Positions 1 to 4,964 of a stretch of 5,435 bases of DNA are shown here, piece by piece. The translations under genes and the position numbers were made by a program. Numbering within the stretch: the first letter of the stretch is position 1; the number at the start of each line of letters is the position of its first letter. Location of the stretch: contig WTGR01000238.1 of the NCBI GenBank assembly GCA_011523485.1, forward strand, positions 1 to 5,435. Reading direction: 5' to 3'. Under the pieces are notes generated by a model that was given only the letters and a program-made list of their open reading frames with translations, did no database searches and was not told where the DNA came from. Source of the stretch: Acidobacteriota bacterium (lineage in GTDB: Bacteria; Acidobacteriota; Vicinamibacteria; Vicinamibacterales; UBA8438).

Positions 1-855
1 GTCCGAGGCGCTCTTGATATGGTCGCCGGCCAGCACGCCGAGCCCGCCCGAGTAGATCGGCAGCGACTCGTGGATCCCGAACTCGGCCGAGAAGTAGGCG
101 ACCGGCTGGCGGCGCAGCACCCCGGCGTGCGTGTCTCCCCAGGTCGACGGACGCTCGCGGTATTCCTGCAGCCGCCGGAACGTGTGGTTGATCCGGTGGG
201 CCAGCGCGAGATCGCCGATACGCTCGTCGAGATCGTCGAGCGGCATCTCCGACAGCAGCGCCACCGGGTTGCGGCCCAGCTCTTCCCAGCGCGGCGGGTC
301 GAGGTCCTGGAACAGGCTCATGGCGCTGGCGTCCCAGCTCCACCACATGTTCCGCGCGAGGGCCCAGAGTCGCCGCTGGAGCGGCCCGATGGACTGATCG
401 CGCTCGCGAACCTGCGCGACGATGGGGCTTATCTCGCCGGCGGCCAGCAGCAGCGACGCGATTTCGTCGTCCGAGAAGCTTCGCTCCTCGATCGTCTGCA
501 CGATCAGCACGCCCTGCAGCAGCTCCCGATCGATCAGGGGGACGCCGAGGAAGGCGTAGTACGGATCCTCGCCGGCCTCGGCGAAGTGCTTGAAGCGCGG
601 GTGCCGCTTGACGTTCGGCACCTCGATGGGGCGCAACTGCTCGGCGACCAGTCCCGCCAGACCCTCGTGGAGCTCCATCCGGACCTTCCCGACGCTCTCC
701 GGGCGCAGGCCGACGGTGGCGGCCAGAACGAGGTGGGTGCGGTCCGATTCGAGCAGGTATATCGAGCAGACGTCCACGCCCATCCGGGTCTGAAGCTGCC
801 GGACGCCGGCCGTCAGGGTCTCTGTGGGGTCGACATGTCGTGTGGTCAGGTGCAT
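1..855 (-). CDS. glgP: GAF domain-alpha-glucan (glycogen) phosphorylase fusion, N-terminal part (3' end outside window)
   Basis: Probable alpha-glucan phosphorylase (EC 2.4.1.1), which releases glucose-1-phosphate from glycogen-like alpha-1,4-glucan in the cytoplasm. 285 residues are visible and the frame runs off the left edge. Residues about 10-150 are a GAF domain: VDVCSIYLL near 27-35, AATVGL near 45-50, HPRFKHF at 85-91 and AFLGVPLI at 101-108. They resemble the GAF of EI-Ntr (PtsP). Residues about 158-240 match DUF3417, the usual N-terminus of this phosphorylase type (LARNMWWSWD at 166-175). The catalytic body begins at VAYFSAEFGIHES (252-264), followed by SGGLGVLAGDHIKSASD (269-285). 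The PLP-lysine region lies outside the window. ATG 855 is the only ATG or GTG between the upstream in-frame stop (1030-1032) and the GAF. A GAGGT lies directly against it, so ribosome-binding spacing is poor. It is separated by 169 bp from the upstream nucleotidyltransferase gene. The GAF fusion is unusual. Family assignment is strong; the regulatory role is inferred. Confidence 0.9.
   Translation of the reverse strand, partial: MHLTTRHVDPTETLTAGVRQLQTRMGVDVCSIYLLESDRTHLVLAATVGLRPESVGKVRMELHEGLAGLVAEQLRPIEVPNVKRHPRFKHFAEAGEDPYYAFLGVPLIDRELLQGVLIVQTIEERSFSDDEIASLLLAAGEISPIVAQVRERDQSIGPLQRRLWALARNMWWSWDASAMSLFQDLDPPRWEELGRNPVALLSEMPLDDLDERIGDLALAHRINHTFRRLQEYRERPSTWGDTHAGVLRRQPVAYFSAEFGIHESLPIYSGGLGVLAGDHIKSASD
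391..828 (-). other. GAF domain of EI-Ntr (PtsP) type within the phosphorylase gene
   Basis: This segment encodes residues about 10-155 of the phosphorylase and reads continuously with the DUF3417 and catalytic parts, with no stop or frameshift between. The order of motifs (VCSIYLLESD, LAATVGLRPESVGKVR, GLAGLVAEQLRPI, HPRFKHF, FLGVPLI, GVLIVQT) is that of the GAF domain at the N-terminus of nitrogen-PTS enzyme I. In that enzyme the domain is known to respond to glutamine and 2-oxoglutarate. Ligand binding here is inferred from resemblance only. Confidence 0.8.
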
Positions 856-895
856 ACCTCGCCGGAAGCGCCGTGGGGCGGAAGTGTACCCGGAT

Positions 896-920
896 CGTCG
901 TGGACACGACGCAGCGTCGT
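896..920. promoter_or_regulatory. Overlapping palindromes upstream of the phosphorylase gene (candidate operator)
   Basis: Two perfect inverted repeats share an arm: CGTCGTG-GA-CACGACG at 896-911 and ACGACGC-A-GCGTCGT at 906-920. This yields three CGTCGT half-sites in alternating orientation, starting at 896, 906 and 915, about one helical turn apart. The array lies 41-65 nt upstream of the phosphorylase ATG, where an operator or activator site would be expected. A TTGACG (minus strand, 923-918) overlaps it, but I see no well-spaced -10 box. The binding protein is unknown. Confidence 0.4.
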
Positions 921-964
921 CAAGGCGGGGCGTATGCGTGTCCGAATGGACCCGGAGACGGGAT

Positions 965-1014
965 GGACGGCGGAGCCGGGGGGTGGGGAACCGCTCCCCG
1001 GGACTCCGCCGTCC
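965..1014 (-). terminator. Strong hairpin after the nucleotidyltransferase gene (terminator or attenuator without U-tract)
   Basis: A perfect 11-bp inverted repeat (965-975 with 1004-1014) continues, after a 2-nt bulge at 1002-1003, into 8 more pairs (976-983 with 994-1001, one of them G-U). The stem is thus about 19 bp and nearly all G-C. It begins 10 nt after the TGA at 1025, the usual place for a terminator. No run of T follows on either strand, so it may instead be a 3' stabiliser, an attenuator, or a non-canonical terminator. Confidence 0.5.
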
Positions 1015-1024
1015 GGGCCTGTGG

Positions 1025-2071
1025 TCAGCTCACCGCGGCTTCCCGCGCGGCTCCGGCGCCGGCCGTCGTCCGCGGACGGAAGTCGCGCGACCTGCCGTTG
1101 CGTCGGGAGTCTCGCTGACGCGACACGCCTTCGGCGCAGGCTTCCAGCTCCTCCTGCAGCAGCCGGAGGCTGAAGGCGGGCTGCCGGCCGATGGCCAGCA
1201 GCGACTCGACGATGCGCGCCGGCTGCCCCCAGTCGTTCCACATCACGCCGTCGAGCGACTGCATGGCGATGCGGTCGGACGCCCGCTCGAGCAGCTCCGA
1301 GGAGAAGTTGACCCGCGGCATGGTCTCGTACACCTCGTCGAGCACCCGGGCCTCCCGCCGCGTGCCGAGGGCCGCCTGCAGCACGGAGAAGAACGGCGTC
1401 AGGCCCGGGAGCCGCTCGCACGCGAGCTCCCACAGGGTGCGGGCGCGCGCCACCAGGACGAGCGTGTTCCACAGGGCGCCGCGCTCGTAGAGCCGGGCCG
1501 CTTCCGCCGGCGCCGGCTTCTCGACGAAGGACTCCACGGCGAATACGCGGTGCGCCGGCTGGCGTCCGAGATCGTCGGACGGGACGATCCAGCCGTACTC
1601 GTCCTCGATGTCGGTGGGCGCCGCTCCAAGCAGGAGGATCCGGTCGCCGAGTCGCTCGGCGGCCTGAATCGCCACCTGCACCTTCGCCACGAACCGCCAC
1701 TCCGGATACACGAAGTGATCGGAGGGGAGGACGACCAGCGTCGCGTCCGGATCGCGGTGCATCGCGTGGACCAGCCCCAGGAGCACGCCCGGCGCCGTGT
1801 CGAGGTTGGCCGGCTGCTCGATGAACGCCCCGTCGGTGGCGCGCGGCGCTCGACCGCGCAGCACGTCGCGGTGGTGGCGCCCGACGACCGTCAGGATGCG
1901 GCTCGGCTCGCACAGGCAGGCCGCCCGGTCGAGCGTGTGGTCGAGCATCGAGCGCGTGCCCGCGAACGTGCAGTACTGCTTCGGAACGTGCCGGCCGAGC
2001 CAGCGCTCGGTCAGCGGCCGCAGACGCATACCATCGCCGCCGGCCAGCACGACCGCCATCGGTTGTGCCAT
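1025..2071 (-). CDS. Sugar-phosphate nucleotidyltransferase, mannose-1-phosphate guanylyltransferase-like
   Basis: Nucleotidyltransferase of the NTP_transferase fold that most likely joins GTP and mannose-1-phosphate to GDP-mannose in the cytoplasm; another sugar-1-phosphate or NTP is possible. Residues, counting from ATG 2071 (348 aa): nucleotide-binding loop AVVLAGGDGMRLRPLT at 5-20, substrate-loop PKQY at 30-33, metal-site PSDHF with Asp118, EYGW at 158-161, FVEKP at 182-186, WN at 201-202, and NDWGQP near 279-284. PKQY and the WN/DWG motifs point to the guanylyltransferase branch rather than GlgC. The last 35 or so residues are Arg/Ala-rich and look like a disordered tail. I chose ATG 2071 because GAGGG lies 5 nt upstream; ATG 2083 (AAGGAAG just upstream, 352 aa) is a real alternative. 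No LbH repeat or isomerase domain is seen. The gene stands alone between two hairpin-bearing gaps. Confidence 0.85.
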   Translation of the reverse strand: MAQPMAVVLAGGDGMRLRPLTERWLGRHVPKQYCTFAGTRSMLDHTLDRAACLCEPSRILTVVGRHHRDVLRGRAPRATDGAFIEQPANLDTAPGVLLGLVHAMHRDPDATLVVLPSDHFVYPEWRFVAKVQVAIQAAERLGDRILLLGAAPTDIEDEYGWIVPSDDLGRQPAHRVFAVESFVEKPAPAEAARLYERGALWNTLVLVARARTLWELACERLPGLTPFFSVLQAALGTRREARVLDEVYETMPRVNFSSELLERASDRIAMQSLDGVMWNDWGQPARIVESLLAIGRQPAFSLRLLQEELEACAEGVSRQRDSRRNGRSRDFRPRTTAGAGAAREAAVS

Positions 2072-2076
2072 TGATG

Positions 2077-2081
2077 CCCTC
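2077..2081 (-). promoter_or_regulatory. Ribosome binding site deciding the nucleotidyltransferase start
   Basis: GAGGG on the minus strand is followed by a 5-nt spacer (CATCA) and ATG 2071-2069. This is better spaced than the AAGGAAG in front of the upstream in-frame ATG at 2083, so it favours the shorter protein. Confidence 0.5.
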
Positions 2082-2110
2082 ATTGCTTCCTTACCTTCCG
2101 TGTTGTCGCG

Positions 2111-2129
2111 TTCCCGGATCTGCCGGGAA
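2111..2129. repeat. Inverted repeat in the nucleotidyltransferase leader
   Basis: TTCCCGG-ATCTG-CCGGGAA is a perfect 7-bp inverted repeat with a 5-nt loop, 28 nt upstream of the earlier possible ATG (2083). It could be an operator or a leader hairpin. The same TTCCCGG heptamer recurs in the other large gap of this window. Confidence 0.4.
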
Positions 2130-2167
2130 AGCCGCGCAATTCAACAATCGTGTTGCGGGCAACGCGA

Positions 2168-2192
2168 CCGGCCACACAATTGTCGTGGCCGG
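2168..2192. repeat. Inverted repeat with an ACAATTGT palindrome in its loop
   Basis: CCGGCCAC (2168-2175) pairs with GTGGCCGG (2185-2192). The 9-nt loop contains the perfect palindrome ACAATTGT (2176-2183). It sits between the DUF2934 gene and the nucleotidyltransferase gene, about 97-121 nt upstream of ATG 2071. Whether it ends one transcript or controls the next cannot be told from sequence. Confidence 0.4.
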
Positions 2193-2201
2193 CTCCCGCC
2201 G

Positions 2202-2244
2202 CCCCGCCCGGTCCAGGGGGTACGAATGAACTCGCCGGGCGGGG
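2202..2244 (-). terminator. Candidate terminator hairpin after the DUF2934 gene
   Basis: CCCCGCCCGG (2202-2211) and CCGGGCGGGG (2235-2244) form a perfect 10-bp G-C stem with a 23-nt loop, beginning 21 nt downstream of the DUF2934 stop. There is no T-run after it. Shorter alternative pairings within the G-rich arm are possible (for example CGGGC with GCCCG around 2236-2250). Confidence 0.4.
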
Positions 2245-2265
2245 TGCCCGCCGCGCCGGCGCGAC

Positions 2266-2562
2266 CTACTCGGACCCGTTCCGCAGCTCGCGCTCCGCCT
2301 GCAGCCAGTCGTCGAGGGGACCGCCCGGCCCCTGTCGTTCGAGGGACAGGAAGTAGGCGCGCTCGGCAATCTGCGCGTCGGTCGGCTCGGGCGTCCCCGC
2401 CTCGATCGCGCCGGCTGCTGCGACTGCCCGGGCGGCGGTTGTCGCGTTCGCGGGCGCGGCCGCCTCGACCGGCCTGGCCGCCGTGCGGCGGGTGGTCTTC
2501 CGCGGTGCGGTCTTCCGCGCGCGCTTGACGGTTCCTGTCGACTGCGTCGTTCGTTTCGCCAT
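2266..2562 (-). CDS. Small DUF2934 protein with a basic N-terminal tail
   Basis: 98-residue protein of unknown function. Residues 1-31 are rich in Lys, Arg and Thr (MAKRTTQ, KRARKTAPRKTTRR). Residues 32-60 are an Ala/Pro-rich linker. Residues about 62-95 match the short DUF2934 motif: IAERAYFLSLERQG, then a PLDDWLQAERELR helix. There is no signal peptide or membrane segment, so it should be cytosolic. The basic tail could bind nucleic acid in the manner of histone-H1-like bacterial tails; this is inference from composition. ATG 2562 has GAGGGG two nt upstream and GGAGG 13 nt upstream; neither spacing is ideal. The gene is flanked by wide gaps: a sigma-54-like element about 125-140 nt upstream and a hairpin downstream, so it is probably its own transcription unit. 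The DUF2934 match is clear in pattern, but its role is not known to me. Confidence 0.8.
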   Translation of the reverse strand: MAKRTTQSTGTVKRARKTAPRKTTRRTAARPVEAAAPANATTAARAVAAAGAIEAGTPEPTDAQIAERAYFLSLERQGPGGPLDDWLQAERELRNGSE

Positions 2563-2687
2563 GACCCCTCGAGTTCCTCCACAAGACTACCGACGCCGGA
2601 TGTCCGGGAAATGTCGCGCCCGTTCCGTTCCTGTTGAACCAGTACGTATGCAGGAGCGTTCGCGCCGCCCCGACGACAGTGCCGTTC

Positions 2688-2703
2688 AGCAAGAGTCGTG
2701 CCG
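2688..2703 (-). promoter_or_regulatory. Sigma-54 (RpoN)-type -24/-12 promoter element
   Basis: On the minus strand the sequence reads CGGCACG-ACTC-TTGCT. The RpoN consensus is TGGCACG-N4-TTGCW, so all but the first base agree, and the invariant GG (2702-2701) and GC (2690-2689) are exactly 10 bp apart. The predicted start of transcription is near 2677, giving a leader of about 115 nt to the DUF2934 ATG at 2562. A dyad that could bind an enhancer-binding protein lies about 150 bp upstream. A chance match in GC-rich DNA cannot be excluded. Confidence 0.45.
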
Positions 2704-2854
2704 CCACCCGGCAGCCGGTCGCCCGAAGTCCGGAACATTCGCCCTGTCAAGCAGATACGGGCGGCGGTACCGGGCCGCGCGGCGCATCACTGCCGCGGAC
2801 GAAACCACAACAATGTCCGAACGACCAACCGATGCGACATTCCTGTGCCGGATC

Positions 2855-2883
2855 TCGATCACGGAGTTCCCGGCCGTGATCGA
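2855..2883 (-). repeat. Perfect 10-bp inverted repeat after glgB
   Basis: TCGATCACGG (2855-2864) and CCGTGATCGA (2874-2883) flank a 9-nt loop. It is 78 nt downstream of the glgB stop and could be its terminator, though no T-run follows. It also lies about 150-180 bp upstream of the sigma-54-like element, a typical distance for an enhancer site. Confidence 0.5.
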
Positions 2884-2960
2884 CCAGCCTCGCACGCTCT
2901 GCCAAGCTGACCTGTCCTGAAACCAGAGCTGTCCGGGAAGGGAGCGCCAGCGGGTGACCG

Positions 2961-4871
2961 TCAGTCCTGCTTCAAGAATAGCACGCCGAGGGGCGGCAGC
3001 GTGAGCCGCAGGGAGAACGGGCGTCCGTGAGACGGCGCCTCCCCGGCGACGACGGGCCCGCCATTGACCACGCCGCCGCCGCCGTAGCACGGGGCGTCGC
3101 TGTTGAGCCGTTCGCGCCATACGCCGCCGTGCGGCACGCCGACCGGGTGGTCGTGCCGCGCGACCGGGGTGAAATTGCAGACGACGACGAGCGGCTCTCC
3201 GGTGCGGCTGCGGCGGAGGAAGCTCAGGACGCTGCTGCCGCGGTCGTCGCAGTCGATCCACTCGAAGCCGGCCGGCTCCGCATCGAGCTCGTACAGGGCC
3301 GGCTCGCTGCGGTAGAGCCGATGCAGGTCGCGCACCCACGTGCGCAGACCGCCGTGGAGCGGCCTCTCCAGCAGGTGCCAGTCGATGCTCTCGGCGTGCG
3401 CCCATTCCCTTTCCTGTCCGATCTCGCCGCCCATGAAGAGGAGCTGCTTGCCGGGATGCCCGACCATGAAGCCGTACAGCAGCCGCAGGTTGGCGTGCCG
3501 CTGCCACTCGTCGCCCGGCATGCGCGCGAGCAGCGATCCCTTCCCGTGCACGACCTCGTCGTGCGAGAGCGGCAGGATGAAGTTCTCGCTGAAGGCGTAG
3601 ACCAGGCTGAAGGTGAGCGCGTCGTGGTGGTGGCCGCGGTGGACCGGGTCCTTCGACATGTAGCGGAGGGTGTCGTTCATCCAGCCCATGTTCCACTTGA
3701 ATCCGAATCCGAGCCCGCCGGCGTCGGTCGGGCGGGTGACCAGCGGCCAGGCGGTCGATTCCTCGGCCACCATCATCACGCCGGGGTGCTCGGCGTAGAC
3801 ACGCGCGTTCAGGTGCTGCAGAAAGCCGACGGCGTCCAGGTTCTCGTTCCCGCCGCGGGCGTTCGGAACCCATGCGCCGGCCTCGCGCCCGTAGTCGAGG
3901 TAGAGCATCGAGGCGACCGCGTCCACCCGCAGGCCGTCGAGGTGGTACTTCTCGAACCAGAAGAGCGCGCTGGAGATGAGAAAGTTGCCGACCTCGCGGC
4001 GGCCGTAGTTGAAGATCAGCGAGCCCCAGTGGGGATGCTCCCCCTGCCGCGCGTCCGCGTGCTCGTACAGGCAGGTGCCGTCGAAGCGGGCCAGACCGTG
4101 CGCGTCCTTCGGGAAGTGCGCGGCCGACCAGTCCACGAGGACGCCGATGCCGCGCCGGTGCAGCGTATCCACCAGCTCCATGAACTCCTGCGGCGTGCCG
4201 AAACGGCTCGTCGGCGCGAAGTAGCCGAGCGTGCCGTAGCCCCAGGACTCGTCGAGCGGATATTCGGCGACGGGCAACAGCTCGACGTGCGTGAACCCCA
4301 GCTCCGCGACGTGGTCGGCGAGCCGGCCGGCAAGGTCGCGGTAGGTCAGCCAGCCGCCCGCGCCGGGGACGCGCATCCACGAGCCCAGGTGCACCTCGTA
4401 GACCGCGATCGGCGCATCGTGCGCATTGCGGGCCGCCCGCGAGGTCATCCAGTCGCCGTCGCCCCACGCGTAGCCCGACAGCTCCCAGACCCGCGACGCG
4501 GTGCGGGGGCGCATCTCGGCCGCGAACGCGTACGGGTCGGCCTTCTGCACGGCGGCGCCGACCCCCGGCGAGACCTCGTACTTGTAGAGGGCGCCGCTCC
4601 CGACCCCCGGGACGAACGTCTCCCAGATCCCCGCCTCGGCTCGCAGCCGCATCGGGTGCGCCGCCCCGTCCCACGCGTTGAAGTCGCCGATGACGGAGAT
4701 CGCGCGGGCGTTGGGCGCCCAGACCGCGAAGTGCACGCCGTCGGCGCCGTCCTGTCGGGCGGGGTGCGCGCCGAGCTTGTCGTAGCTGCGGTAGTGGGTG
4801 CCGCGGGCGAGGAGATGCAGGTCGTAGTCGGTGAGAAACGGTGAATCGCCCGGCTGTACGCGCGCCGCCAT
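2961..4871 (-). CDS. glgB: 1,4-alpha-glucan branching enzyme
   Basis: GH13 branching enzyme (EC 2.4.1.18): cuts alpha-1,4-glucan chains and re-attaches them as alpha-1,6 branches during glycogen synthesis, in the cytoplasm. 636 aa, the short form lacking the extra N1 module of the 728-residue E. coli enzyme. Domains: N-terminal LTDYDLHLLARGTHYRSYDK (13-32); CBM48 about 45-130; catalytic barrel about 155-520; C-terminal beta domain about 530-633. Catalytic residues are Asp317 (GLRVDAVASM), Glu370 (VAEESTAWP) and Asp438 (LSHDEVVHGK); the spacings of 53 and 68 residues equal those of E. coli D405, E458 and D526. Region I reads DWSAAHFP (247-254) where DWVPxHFP is usual; Asp247 and His252 are kept. 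The start is fixed by homology from residue 13 and by an in-frame TAA four codons upstream of ATG 4871. No strong ribosome binding site is seen. The gene lies 93 nt after the permease gene and may be read with it. Confidence 0.97.
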   Translation of the reverse strand: MAARVQPGDSPFLTDYDLHLLARGTHYRSYDKLGAHPARQDGADGVHFAVWAPNARAISVIGDFNAWDGAAHPMRLRAEAGIWETFVPGVGSGALYKYEVSPGVGAAVQKADPYAFAAEMRPRTASRVWELSGYAWGDGDWMTSRAARNAHDAPIAVYEVHLGSWMRVPGAGGWLTYRDLAGRLADHVAELGFTHVELLPVAEYPLDESWGYGTLGYFAPTSRFGTPQEFMELVDTLHRRGIGVLVDWSAAHFPKDAHGLARFDGTCLYEHADARQGEHPHWGSLIFNYGRREVGNFLISSALFWFEKYHLDGLRVDAVASMLYLDYGREAGAWVPNARGGNENLDAVGFLQHLNARVYAEHPGVMMVAEESTAWPLVTRPTDAGGLGFGFKWNMGWMNDTLRYMSKDPVHRGHHHDALTFSLVYAFSENFILPLSHDEVVHGKGSLLARMPGDEWQRHANLRLLYGFMVGHPGKQLLFMGGEIGQEREWAHAESIDWHLLERPLHGGLRTWVRDLHRLYRSEPALYELDAEPAGFEWIDCDDRGSSVLSFLRRSRTGEPLVVVCNFTPVARHDHPVGVPHGGVWRERLNSDAPCYGGGGVVNGGPVVAGEAPSHGRPFSLRLTLPPLGVLFLKQD

Positions 4872-4923
4872 CCGATCAGCTTACAGCCCGCGACCTGCGA
4901 GCGACGCGGTGGGGCGGAATGCA

Positions 4924-4943
4924 CCGCCGCTCGCATGCGGCGG
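4924..4943 (-). terminator. Short hairpin between the permease gene and glgB
   Basis: CCGCCGC-TCGCAT-GCGGCGG is a perfect 7-bp stem with a 6-nt loop, starting 21 nt after the permease stop. No T-run follows, and a competing pairing exists (GCGGTG 4906-4911 with CACCGC 4922-4927), so termination before glgB may be partial. Confidence 0.3.
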
Positions 4944-4964
4944 GATTCGAGGCGCGCTGTCGGG

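Larger units (their letters stand above)
2563..2960. other. 398-bp gap without a credible gene; regulatory region
   Basis: Short open frames on both strands here have no recognisable protein features and overlap one another, so I call none. The stretch is less GC-biased than the genes around 2800-2930. It contains a 10-bp inverted repeat (2855-2883), a -24/-12 sigma-54-like element (2703-2688, minus strand), a small palindrome CCGGA-TG-TCCGG (2596-2607), and a 10-bp direct repeat TGTCCGGGAA at 2601-2610 and 2930-2939. It probably ends the glgB transcript and drives the DUF2934 gene. Confidence 0.6.

Noticed and set aside
19..1173. Plus-strand open frame of 384 codons
   Set aside because: Antisense to the phosphorylase gene, which has clear GAF, DUF3417 and phosphorylase motifs.
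846..1913. Minus-strand frame of 355 codons and the plus-strand frame 824-2074
   Set aside because: Both overlap the nucleotidyltransferase in other frames and give low-complexity Arg/Pro/Ala-rich sequence.
2141..2750. Minus-strand frames of 188 and 219 codons around the DUF2934 gene
   Set aside because: They overlap the DUF2934 gene in other frames and show no recognisable domain, whereas the 98-residue frame has a clear domain and ribosome-binding bases.
2722..2750. Perfect TTGACA on the minus strand (2750-2745) as a sigma-70 -35 box
   Set aside because: At 17-bp spacing the -10 position reads TTCGGG, a poor match, and nearby alternatives are no better. The sigma-54-like element is a stronger candidate.
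2483..2920. Plus-strand frames in the 2563-2960 gap as a possible small gene
   Set aside because: No domain, no clear ribosome binding site, and partly antisense to the DUF2934 gene start.
2686..4674. Minus-strand open frame of 662 codons overlapping glgB in another frame
   Set aside because: Arg/Ala/Gly-rich translation with no motif; a shifted-frame shadow of glgB running on into the gap.
3027..4844. Plus-strand open frame of 605 codons
   Set aside because: It lies wholly antisense to glgB, whose catalytic motifs are unmistakable. Long antisense frames are expected at this GC content, and the translation shows no domain.
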